From NCBI GenBank assembly GCA_017547975.1, contig JAFYNU010000430.1:1-19310 (forward strand): 19,310 nt of DNA, read 5' to 3'. This DNA comes from Clostridia bacterium. GTDB taxonomy: Bacteria; Bacillota; Clostridia; Oscillospirales; QAMX01. The notes beneath the pieces were generated by a model that saw only the letters and a program-made list of their open reading frames with translations, was not told where the DNA came from and did no database searches. Each line of letters begins with the position of its first letter. Within the stretch, counting starts at the first letter, position 1. Both the position numbers and the translations under genes were made by a program. Positions 8,273 to 14,897 of the stretch are shown here, piece after piece.

Positions 8273-8303
8273 AAACCTGTCGCAGTTTAGCGGCAGGTTT
8301 TTT
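8273..8303 (+). terminator. Intrinsic terminator after the MFS gene
   Basis: An 11-bp stem AAACCTGTCGC / GCGGCAGGTTT (one T-G wobble) encloses a 6-nt loop and is followed by a T-run through 8303. It begins 8 bp after the transporter stop codon. Confidence 0.88.
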
Positions 8304-8324
8304 GTATGTTGGGGCTTCGTAGTC

Positions 8325-8353
8325 TTGCAATCTTCCCGCAGGTGTGGTATCAT
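8325..8353 (+). promoter_or_regulatory. SigmaA-type promoter of the SHMT-like operon
   Basis: TTGCAA (8325-8330) and TATCAT (8348-8353) are spaced by 17 bp, with TGTGG (extended -10, TRTGn) just before the -10 box. The transcript would start near 8360, so the in-frame ATG at 8306 cannot be the start and 8372 is chosen. Confidence 0.75.
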
Positions 8354-8360
8354 GCGGGAA
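8333..8360. promoter_or_regulatory. Operator-like inverted repeat across the -10 box
   Basis: A perfect 8-bp inverted repeat, TTCCCGCA (8333-8340) and TGCGGGAA (8353-8360), is separated by 12 bp that hold the extended -10 element. The placement fits an operator where a dimeric repressor would block RNA polymerase. It is too far upstream of, and too poorly followed by, a T-run to be a terminator. The binding protein is unknown. Confidence 0.5.
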
Positions 8361-8371
8361 AGGGATGGTGG

Positions 8372-9613
8372 ATGAAAATGAATGAACGGCTTCTCACTTT
8401 TGACCCGGAGCTTGCCTCTCTCTTACGCATGGAGGAGACCCGCCAGGAGGATACCCTGGATATGATGGCTTCGGAAAGCATACAGGACGATCTGACTCTT
8501 CAGCTGGGGTGCAGTGCATTTGCGGGGAAGACCGCCGTGGGACTGCCGGGAAAACAGCGGCTTTTGGGGTCGGACGTGATCGACCAACTGGAAAAACTGG
8601 CCGCCCGGCGGGCTTCTGAACTTTTTGGTGCAGAACACGCCAATATGCTGCCCTATTCGGGTACGGTGGCAAACTTGTGTGTGTACGACGGTCTGCTTTC
8701 TCCGGGGGATCGGGTGTTAGCCCTGGATCCGGAGCATGGTTCCCACGCAAGCCATGGACGGAGGGCTCATATTTCCTCGCGCATTTACGATTTTATCCAT
8801 TTTGGGGTGGATGAAAATACACAGCTTGTGGATTACCATGCTCTTGACTGCCTTGCCCGGGAGGTGAAGCCAAAGCTCCTTCTGGTGGGCTCATCATCCT
8901 ACCCAAGGCTTTTTGATTACGCCCGCCTGGCACAGATCGCCCGGGAGGTGGGGGCATGTTTGATGGCGGACATAGCCCACACCACCGGTCTGGTGGCGGC
9001 AGGGGTGATTCCCAGTCCGGTGCCCCACGCCCACGTGGTCACTGCCTCCTGCACCAAAACCATGTGCGGGGCCCATACCGGCTTCATTCTGTGCAAAAAC
9101 GAAGTGGCGGATCGGGTGGATCGGGGGGTCTATCCCGGGGTATTGGCCTCCATGCACCCCCAAACCATCGCCCAAACCGCCTGGGCCATGCAAAAAGCGG
9201 CCACTCCGGCCTTCAGAGATGAAATGAAGCGGTTGCTTCAAAATACGAAGAGCCTGTGTACTGCCCTGATTCGGCGGGGAATTCCTCTTTTGACCGGGGG
9301 AAGCGATTGTCATATGCTGGTGATTGACCTGCGGAAGACAGGGGTAGATGGGGTCACCCTGGGCAATCGGCTATCGGAAATCGGCATTTGGGTCAACAGC
9401 AAAAATGTCCCCCACGATAAGAGTCCCCTTCCCATGGGGATCCGACTGGGTTGTACCGTTGCCACCCAGCGGGGCATGGGAAAAGATGAAATGGAAGCCA
9501 TTGCCGACCTGATCGCCCGGGCGGCCAGGGGCTTCGATGAAACCGAGAGAGATGCCCTTCGGGAAGAGGTCGCCGCCCTTTGCCGGGCCTTTCCCACGAA
9601 AAAAGAAGGATAA
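8372..9613 (+). CDS. Serine hydroxymethyltransferase-like PLP enzyme with altered active site
   Basis: From 8372 the protein has 413 residues, close to E. coli GlyA (417), and aligns along its full length. Conserved PLP-site features are Asp200 and His203 in DIAHTTGLVAAG, Lys229 in CTKTMCG (Schiff-base lysine, same number as GlyA) and Arg358 in GIRLG (carboxylate-binding Arg363 in GlyA). However, the GlyA segment KYAEGYPGKRYYGG is KTAVGLPGKQRLLG here: Thr54 replaces Tyr55, Val56 replaces the acid-base Glu57, and Leu64/Leu65 replace Tyr64/Tyr65. Thr228 also replaces the His before the lysine. It is therefore probably not a folate-dependent SHMT but another PLP lyase, aldolase or aminotransferase. 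It is first in an operon, 17 bp before the TIM-barrel glycosidase-like gene, with its own promoter. Superfamily secure, reaction unknown. Confidence 0.88.
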   Translation: MKMNERLLTFDPELASLLRMEETRQEDTLDMMASESIQDDLTLQLGCSAFAGKTAVGLPGKQRLLGSDVIDQLEKLAARRASELFGAEHANMLPYSGTVANLCVYDGLLSPGDRVLALDPEHGSHASHGRRAHISSRIYDFIHFGVDENTQLVDYHALDCLAREVKPKLLLVGSSSYPRLFDYARLAQIAREVGACLMADIAHTTGLVAAGVIPSPVPHAHVVTASCTKTMCGAHTGFILCKNEVADRVDRGVYPGVLASMHPQTIAQTAWAMQKAATPAFRDEMKRLLQNTKSLCTALIRRGIPLLTGGSDCHMLVIDLRKTGVDGVTLGNRLSEIGIWVNSKNVPHDKSPLPMGIRLGCTVATQRGMGKDEMEAIADLIARAARGFDETERDALREEVAALCRAFPTKKEG

Positions 9614-9630
9614 CAAGGAGGAATACCAAT

Positions 9631-11601
9631 ATGTACGGCTACAAGGACGTGTATTTTAACCGGGAGCATCCGGGCTTCCGCAACTCCATCTGGATCGAGC
9701 TTGTGGGATTTGACAATACCCTGCCCGATTATGGGGTGGATGACTTCTTAAGCAAAACCGGATTTCGTCCCCACATGGTGTCCTTCCACCTGACCAGCAT
9801 CAGCTTCGTGATGATGCATCGGGGCATGAGGGAGGAATATCGTCTGCCCGCCTTTGCCTGTAGCTATTCGGGTCACGACGGCAACGATGATCGCCACCGC
9901 CAGGATTGGACCAACCTCCAAATGGCAGGACTGGTAAAGGCTTTGCACGCCCGGGGGGTGGAGGTCTACATCAGCATGTTCGACTTCGATTCCGAAACCC
10001 TGGTGCCCGGTGTGGAGCGCTACACCCGGGAACACCCCGAGCTGATGGTGGTGACCCGCCGGGGGGAACCGACCGACCTGATTCACATGCTGAAATCCTT
10101 CCCGGACGGTACCCCTTTTGAGACGGTTTTCATCAAAAAGCTCAAGGAAGTCATTGCCGACTATGCCCTGGACGGAATCCAGCTGGCCGATGGGGTATCC
10201 AGCCCCCGTATGGCCCTCCAGGACGCCGATTACTCCCCGGAAATTACAGGCAGGTTCTTTGAAGAAACCGGCATTGCCCCAAGCAATGATCTTTCGGATA
10301 TTCCTGCCACCGCCGATTACATTTTTGGAAGCTACCGACGGGAATGGATTGAATTTTACACCCGGCATTGGGGCGAATTCATGGCCCACGTGATTGCCGC
10401 CATCCGGGAATGCGGTGCCAAAGCCGCCTTCAACAGCGCCTGGACCAAGGGCCCGGTGGAGGCCATCTACCGCTATGGGGCCGACTACAAGGCATACCAG
10501 GATGCGGGCGCCGACAGCTTCATTGTGGAGGACGTGGCCGCCGACCTTTTCTTCCTTTCCCATTCCGACAATGGATTTGAAATGGGGGTGGAACGGCGCA
10601 AATTCATCCACTACGAGTTTGCCGCCAACATGATGGAGCTCCGGGCCAACCTGCCGGAATTAAAACTGACGCCGCTGTGCATGATCCGGGATACCCTGGA
10701 ACAATGGGACGTTCTGCACCACATGCCCACCGCCATGCAACGGGCGGTGGCGGTGAATCTGAATAACTACTACGTGGAACGGGACGGCTCCTTCCGTCCG
10801 GTGACCAACGGTCCCCATTATTGCCTGGGGGATGGATTGAAAGCCACCGACTGGGATCTTCTCCGGATGATGTGGGACAATGCCTTTACCCAGGGGGTTA
10901 CCGACGTGTCCGGGGTTACGGTGGTATGGTCGGATAAGACCTGCACCCGGGAGCTTTCGGAATTGATCGACCGGCGACTGTGGTACACCGGCAAGTGGAT
11001 TGCCGAGCTTCTTTCCAAGGGTGGCGCGGTGCATAAAATCACCCGGGTGGAAAACCTGGAAGGGGTACGTGGGCCTATTCTGGTAATCAATCCGGCGCTT
11101 TTCGACGGGGATGACCGGGCGGCCATCGGTGCCTATACCGGGGGTGAAATCCTGTATCTGGGCTTGGCGGACGATGGGAAAATACGCTTCACCGGCCTTC
11201 CCGAAAGGGCGCTGGAGGCGGTTCCTCTCCATCACGTCACCGACCCCAACCAGGCCATCTGGACCGATTCCCTGACCTTCATGGAGGTGGAGCCTGCCTT
11301 TGTGGAGGAGGTGGCACGCTATATCAATGATTTGGCAGAGCTTCCGGCGATCACCGGGGACTATGGTGCCTGCCACGTAAATCAGGTGATGACCGGGCCC
11401 AATACCGCCCGATTGTTTATTGATAACCAGGAATTTTACTATGCCACCCCCTGGATCAAACCAAAGCGTAAAATCAAGTCCCTCTACTACGTTACCAAAC
11501 CCGAATGCTATCCCATCCACCGCCGGGAAGACGGAGCCTTCTCCATCCGGATTCCGGGTTTTGGCATGGACATTGTGGAAGTAACCTACGAGGAAGAATA
11601 A
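9631..11601 (+). CDS. Large TIM-barrel glycoside-hydrolase-like protein
   Basis: From the ATG at 9631, preceded by AAGGAGG, the protein has 656 residues; an in-frame ATG at 9580 lies inside the upstream gene and lacks a good ribosome binding site. The first ~400 residues look like a TIM barrel: alternating strands and helices, VEVYISMFDFD (strand end), DGIQLAD (Asp181 to Asp187) and GADSFIVED (Glu300, Asp301) are candidate active-site strands. A middle region containing GPILVINPALF resembles the Rossmann-like domain of GH42-type enzymes, and the C-terminus looks like a beta-sandwich. I cannot place it in a numbered GH family. No signal peptide, so it is cytoplasmic. It is the second gene of the SHMT-like operon, ending at the 11634 terminator. 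The glycosidase role is an inference from fold and context. Confidence 0.8.
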   Translation: MYGYKDVYFNREHPGFRNSIWIELVGFDNTLPDYGVDDFLSKTGFRPHMVSFHLTSISFVMMHRGMREEYRLPAFACSYSGHDGNDDRHRQDWTNLQMAGLVKALHARGVEVYISMFDFDSETLVPGVERYTREHPELMVVTRRGEPTDLIHMLKSFPDGTPFETVFIKKLKEVIADYALDGIQLADGVSSPRMALQDADYSPEITGRFFEETGIAPSNDLSDIPATADYIFGSYRREWIEFYTRHWGEFMAHVIAAIRECGAKAAFNSAWTKGPVEAIYRYGADYKAYQDAGADSFIVEDVAADLFFLSHSDNGFEMGVERRKFIHYEFAANMMELRANLPELKLTPLCMIRDTLEQWDVLHHMPTAMQRAVAVNLNNYYVERDGSFRPVTNGPHYCLGDGLKATDWDLLRMMWDNAFTQGVTDVSGVTVVWSDKTCTRELSELIDRRLWYTGKWIAELLSKGGAVHKITRVENLEGVRGPILVINPALFDGDDRAAIGAYTGGEILYLGLADDGKIRFTGLPERALEAVPLHHVTDPNQAIWTDSLTFMEVEPAFVEEVARYINDLAELPAITGDYGACHVNQVMTGPNTARLFIDNQEFYYATPWIKPKRKIKSLYYVTKPECYPIHRREDGAFSIRIPGFGMDIVEVTYEEE

Positions 11602-11633
11602 GTGTAGCCGAAGCGTTGTTTCGAAGCTAAATC

Positions 11634-11658
11634 AAGCCCCCGAAATTCGGGGGCTTTT
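11634..11658 (+). terminator. Intrinsic terminator after the TIM-barrel gene
   Basis: A perfect stem AAGCCCCCG / CGGGGGCTT encloses an AAATT loop and runs into TTTT. It is 32 bp past the stop codon and directly upstream of the next promoter. Confidence 0.88.
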
Positions 11659-11661
11659 CGC

Positions 11662-11691
11662 TTGCAAAGCGAGGTGGGTGTGGTATATAAT
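11662..11691 (+). promoter_or_regulatory. SigmaA-type promoter of the nitrilase-GDPD gene
   Basis: TTGCAA (11662-11667) is followed by TGTGG and TATATAAT. The -10 box is TATATA (16-bp spacer) or TATAAT at 11686-11691 (18-bp spacer). The arrangement closely copies the promoter at 8325. The start codon lies 30 bp further on. Confidence 0.72.
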
Positions 11692-11720
11692 ATTGCCAAT
11701 AACCAAGGAGGTAGAAACAG

Positions 11721-13319
11721 ATGAAGGTTACCATTGTTCAGCCTGCGTATTCCACCGATTATAGCCGGTCGGAAGAACTTTTTCAGTGGGAAATGGAGGC
11801 GTTTGACGCCTGCGACCCCGGCATGGACCTGATCGTTTTCCCCGAAGCCGCAGATGTACCCGCCTTGGCGGGGACTCTTGAGGAAATCCGGTATAGCTAT
11901 GACCGCTTTTTCGGGAAGCTTTATGACAAAGCCCGGGAGACCGCCATTCGATGCCATGCCATCGTCTGTTTCTGCGGCCACGACCGGGATGAAAAGGGAC
12001 TTTATAACACCACCTTTGTTCTCGACCGCCAGGGCAATCTGGCGGGAAAATACAACAAGCAACATCTGACCCCCGGGGAGGTAAAAAAGCTGGTTTGCGA
12101 TTATACCTACCAGGCGACTCCCACCACGGTGGTGGAGGTGGAGGGGCTCCGTTTCTGTTTTTTGACCTGTTACGATTTCTATTTTTACGAATCTTTCCCC
12201 CAAATTGCCCGCATGAAGCCCGATATCATCATCGGCTGCTCCCACCAGCGAAGCGATATGCAGTCGGCCCTTCGCACCATCAACCAGTTCCTTGCCTACA
12301 ACACCAACGCCTACGTGGTGCGGTCATCGGTGAGCATGGGAGAGGGAAACATTGGTGGCGGCAGTACCGTGATAGCCCCTGATGGTGCCGTTCTTTGCGA
12401 CATGGAAAGTCGGGTGGGTATGGCTTCGGTGGAGATCGATCCCGCGAAAAAATACTACAAGCCTGCGGGCTTTGGAAACCCTCTTTCCTCCCACTTTGAA
12501 TACGTGGAAAAGGGCCGCCGCCCCTGGAAATACCGTCCTGCCGGACCCGCCATGGTACCCTTCGACGCCGTCATGGGCTACCCCAGAGTCTGCGCTCACC
12601 GGGGGTTCAATACCATTGCCCCGGAAAACAGCATGCCCGCCTTTGGCGCGGCGGTGGATATGGGGGCGGAGGAGATCGAATTCGACCTGTGGTGGACCAG
12701 GGATGGGGAAATCGTCTCCATCCACGATGATCGGCTGGATCGGGTTTCCGACGGCACCGGGTTGGTCTACGAGCATACCCTGGAAGAACTGCGGCAGTAC
12801 GATTTCGGAATCAAGCACGGGCGGTCATTTGCGGGGATGAAGATTCTGACCTTCGAGGAGATTCTGAAAAAGCTTGCAGGCCGCACCGTCATGAATATCC
12901 ATCTGAAGACCACCTCCAACACCCAGGAATACGACAGGGCAACCCTGCAAAAGATTATTGACCTGATCGATCGGTACGATGCGGCAAAATGGGTCTACTT
13001 CATGTCGGGCAACGACCTGCTTCTGGAGCTGCTTGGGGAAATGGCACCCCACATCGCCCGTTGTGTTGGCGGCGGGAACGATGCCTGGGGCATGGTGGAG
13101 CGGGCCATCCGCCTCGGGTGCCCCAAGATTCAGCTGGTGAAGGGAAAATTCAACCAGGCTATGATCGACAAAGCCCACCAGAACGGTATCATCTGCAACA
13201 TCTTTTGGTCGGATGACCCTGCGGAGACAAGGGAATACCTGAAAATGGGCATTGACGTGATCCTTACCAACGACTATAACCGCATCGCCCAGGTGGTGGC
13301 GGAATTCAAGCAAGAATAA
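11721..13319 (+). CDS. Nitrilase-type amidohydrolase fused to glycerophosphodiester phosphodiesterase
   Basis: This 532-residue protein joins two enzymes. Residues ~1-270 form a carbon-nitrogen hydrolase with the complete catalytic triad: Glu42 in VFPEAAD, Lys113 in YNKQHL, Cys150 in LTCYDF. Residues ~289-532 form a GDPD domain with HRG (293-295), APENSMPAF, GAEEIEFDL and SIHDDRLDRVSDGTG, the usual metal and catalytic residues. In the strand that normally reads NIEIK it has NIHLK, so His394 replaces a usual Glu metal ligand. No membrane segment or signal peptide. AAGGAGG precedes the start. The gene stands alone between a terminator/promoter pair and the terminator at 13431. A joint role, such as releasing an acylated or amidated glycerophosphodiester and then its amide, is speculation. 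Both domain calls are firm. Confidence 0.9.
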   Translation: MKVTIVQPAYSTDYSRSEELFQWEMEAFDACDPGMDLIVFPEAADVPALAGTLEEIRYSYDRFFGKLYDKARETAIRCHAIVCFCGHDRDEKGLYNTTFVLDRQGNLAGKYNKQHLTPGEVKKLVCDYTYQATPTTVVEVEGLRFCFLTCYDFYFYESFPQIARMKPDIIIGCSHQRSDMQSALRTINQFLAYNTNAYVVRSSVSMGEGNIGGGSTVIAPDGAVLCDMESRVGMASVEIDPAKKYYKPAGFGNPLSSHFEYVEKGRRPWKYRPAGPAMVPFDAVMGYPRVCAHRGFNTIAPENSMPAFGAAVDMGAEEIEFDLWWTRDGEIVSIHDDRLDRVSDGTGLVYEHTLEELRQYDFGIKHGRSFAGMKILTFEEILKKLAGRTVMNIHLKTTSNTQEYDRATLQKIIDLIDRYDAAKWVYFMSGNDLLLELLGEMAPHIARCVGGGNDAWGMVERAIRLGCPKIQLVKGKFNQAMIDKAHQNGIICNIFWSDDPAETREYLKMGIDVILTNDYNRIAQVVAEFKQE

Positions 13320-13352
13320 CAGGCAGGGAACCCCGGGTAATGGGGATCTTGT

Positions 13353-13457
13353 ATGCTGGAGTATCTTTCCGACCTCTTTTCTTTCAATCGTCTATTTTGG
13401 GAAGCCTATGGGCTGTCCCCGGGGGCATATAAAAAAGCCAACCGGATCCTGGTGTGA
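13353..13457 (+). pseudogene. Remnant of an AraC-family regulator C-terminus
   Basis: The short frame from 13353 reads MLEYLSDLFSFNRLFWEAYG and continues LSPGAYKKAN before a TGA at 13455. This matches the end of the second helix-turn-helix of AraC regulators, where GYSDLFYFSRLFKKATGLSPGAYRK is typical. Only about 34 residues remain; a TAA in frame at 13338 closes the upstream side, and no sensor domain or first helix-turn-helix is present. The end overlaps the bidirectional terminator. It has no ribosome binding site and is most likely a decayed fragment left by a deletion or insertion at this junction. It is not a copy of the neighbouring AraC gene, whose end reads MSPSEYAKN. The resemblance is short but specific. 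Confidence 0.6.
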
Positions 13458-13473
13458 TCCGGTTGGCTTTTTT
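13431..13473. terminator. Strong bidirectional intrinsic terminator
   Basis: A perfect 18-bp stem (13431-13448 with 13456-13473) encloses a 7-nt loop CTGGTGT. It begins with AAAAAA and ends with TTTTTT, so it terminates both the nitrilase-GDPD gene (plus) and the GH30 gene (minus), which converge here. Confidence 0.93.
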
Positions 13474-13478
13474 CGTGT

Positions 13479-14825
13479 CTATTCCACAATCAGGGTGGAA
13501 ATGCAGTCCCCCTGCAGCTCGGCATACCACAGAATACCGGCAAGCTCCAACTGAACCTGTACTCCGGTGGGGTTGGGATTTACCAGAATGGCGATCTGTT
13601 TGCCGTCGGGATTTTTGACCAGAATGCCTTCCACATCCTGGATGGGCTGGGGGTAGGCGCTCATTTTGTAGCGGGGGAAAATGGTCTGAGTCAGGGGATA
13701 GAGCTTGCTTTCGGGGGTGATATAGGGGGCAAGGTGGGTGAAGGCTTTGTATTGCCCGCTGTAACGAATCTCTCCGGCCACCCGGTCCCGGGTCACAAGA
13801 CCGCCGCACAGGCCGATGAAGGGTCCCACGTTGGGGCCGCCCAGCTCGTTCAGCATCAAGTTCCACCCGGTGAAGGAGGAATAGCCCGCCTTCATGGACT
13901 TGATGATCATGATTCCCCACTTGGCCCAGTCGGTGTCGTAATTCTGGGTCAGCCGGGGTCCTCCCTCGGTGAAATGGAGCTCCAGGTCGGGATGGGTTTC
14001 CTTGACCACCCGGGTTTCCTCCACCGAGCCCTCGTAATAGTGGAAAGCCACCCCGTCACAGCTTTCCCGAAGACCTTCGCATTCCCGGAGGGACCACAGA
14101 ACCCGGCGGACATCGTTGAAGTTATGGTCGAACATCCAGATTTTTACGTCAAGTCCTGCATCATCCAGCTTTTGACGCAGGATCTGGATAAATTTTGCCT
14201 CGGTTTCGGGGTGCCAGATGCAGGCGGGCATTTTTCCGTTTTGGTCGGTGTTGGTTTCGTTCTGGGGGGTTACGGCGGAAATTTTGATGCCGTACTCTCC
14301 GTAAGCCCGGATGAATTTGACCATGTAGTCGGCGTAGCACTCCACGTATTTCTCCCGCATATAACCGCCGCACATACTGCCCCCGGTTTTCATCCAATAG
14401 GGAGGACTCCAGGGGGAGGCCAATAGGTAAAGGTCAGGGTTTACCGCCAGAATTTCCTTGATCATGGGAATCACGTAAGCCTCGTCCCGGGTCACCGAAA
14501 AGTGTTGGAGTTGGGTGTCGTCTGCCGCGTCGTCGTAGGAGTAGAGCTCGGCGGAGTAGTCGCTGGAGGCAACGCAGACCCTGGCGCAGGAAAGACCAAG
14601 ACCCTCCTTGCCGTAAAGCTTTTGGAGAAGTGCCGCCCGCTCACGGGGATCCATTTGGTTCAATTCATAGCAGGAGGAGGGGGTGATAGCCGCTCCAAAC
14701 CGGAAGCCGGTTCCGATGGGGTCGGATGCAGCCTGAAGATGGGTTGCGCCGGGGATGTGCAGTGCAGGGAAAATCTCATCGGTGAAGGTGACACCCTTGC
14801 AGGTGGTAATCATACGTGCATTCAT
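13479..14825 (-). CDS. GH30-family glycoside hydrolase
   Basis: From 14825 the protein has 448 residues, the normal size of a GH30 catalytic domain plus side beta-domain. Family motifs are present: LLASPWSPPYWMKT, the acid/base Glu190 in TPQNETNTD, and the nucleophile Glu287 in LHFTEGGPRL. The C-terminal ~80 residues form the beta-structure that flanks the barrel in this clan. GH30 enzymes retain anomeric configuration and cleave beta-glucosyl, beta-xylosyl, beta-fucosyl or beta-1,6-glucan links; the motifs look closest to the glucosylceramidase/beta-glucosidase-type subfamilies. There is no signal peptide, so the substrate is probably imported. The start follows AAAGGAGG; a longer reading from 14873 would begin inside the promoter. 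It lies 68 bp after the AraC gene, with its own promoter. High confidence in the family, low in the substrate. Confidence 0.92.
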   Translation of the reverse strand: MNARMITTCKGVTFTDEIFPALHIPGATHLQAASDPIGTGFRFGAAITPSSCYELNQMDPRERAALLQKLYGKEGLGLSCARVCVASSDYSAELYSYDDAADDTQLQHFSVTRDEAYVIPMIKEILAVNPDLYLLASPWSPPYWMKTGGSMCGGYMREKYVECYADYMVKFIRAYGEYGIKISAVTPQNETNTDQNGKMPACIWHPETEAKFIQILRQKLDDAGLDVKIWMFDHNFNDVRRVLWSLRECEGLRESCDGVAFHYYEGSVEETRVVKETHPDLELHFTEGGPRLTQNYDTDWAKWGIMIIKSMKAGYSSFTGWNLMLNELGGPNVGPFIGLCGGLVTRDRVAGEIRYSGQYKAFTHLAPYITPESKLYPLTQTIFPRYKMSAYPQPIQDVEGILVKNPDGKQIAILVNPNPTGVQVQLELAGILWYAELQGDCISTLIVE

Positions 14826-14868
14826 GGAAAGAACCTCCTTTGAAAATGGCGGGATGTAATTTGACCCT

Positions 14869-14897
14869 ATCATATCACGAAATCAGGGTGTTTTCAA
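14869..14897 (-). promoter_or_regulatory. SigmaA-type extended -10 promoter of the GH30 gene
   Basis: On the minus strand TTGAAA (14892-14897) and TATGAT (14869-14874) are 17 bp apart, with TGA before the -10 box. The -35 box overlaps the stop codon region of the AraC gene (ends 14894). A 5-bp inverted repeat ACCCT/AGGGT (14864-14868, 14885-14889) brackets the -10 box. Confidence 0.68.

Noticed and set aside
8306..8371. 22-codon extension of the SHMT-like protein
   Set aside because: It lies before the predicted transcription start and overlaps the promoter; the 8372 start gives GlyA-like numbering with the lysine at 229.
11659..11671. CGCTT-GCA-AAGCG palindrome over the -35 box of the nitrilase-GDPD promoter
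   Set aside because: Arms of 5 bp are too short to separate from chance in this GC-rich context, and no second copy was found.
14826..14873. 16-codon extension of the GH30 protein
   Set aside because: It begins at the -10 box of the gene's own promoter, and AAAGGAGG directly precedes the shorter start.
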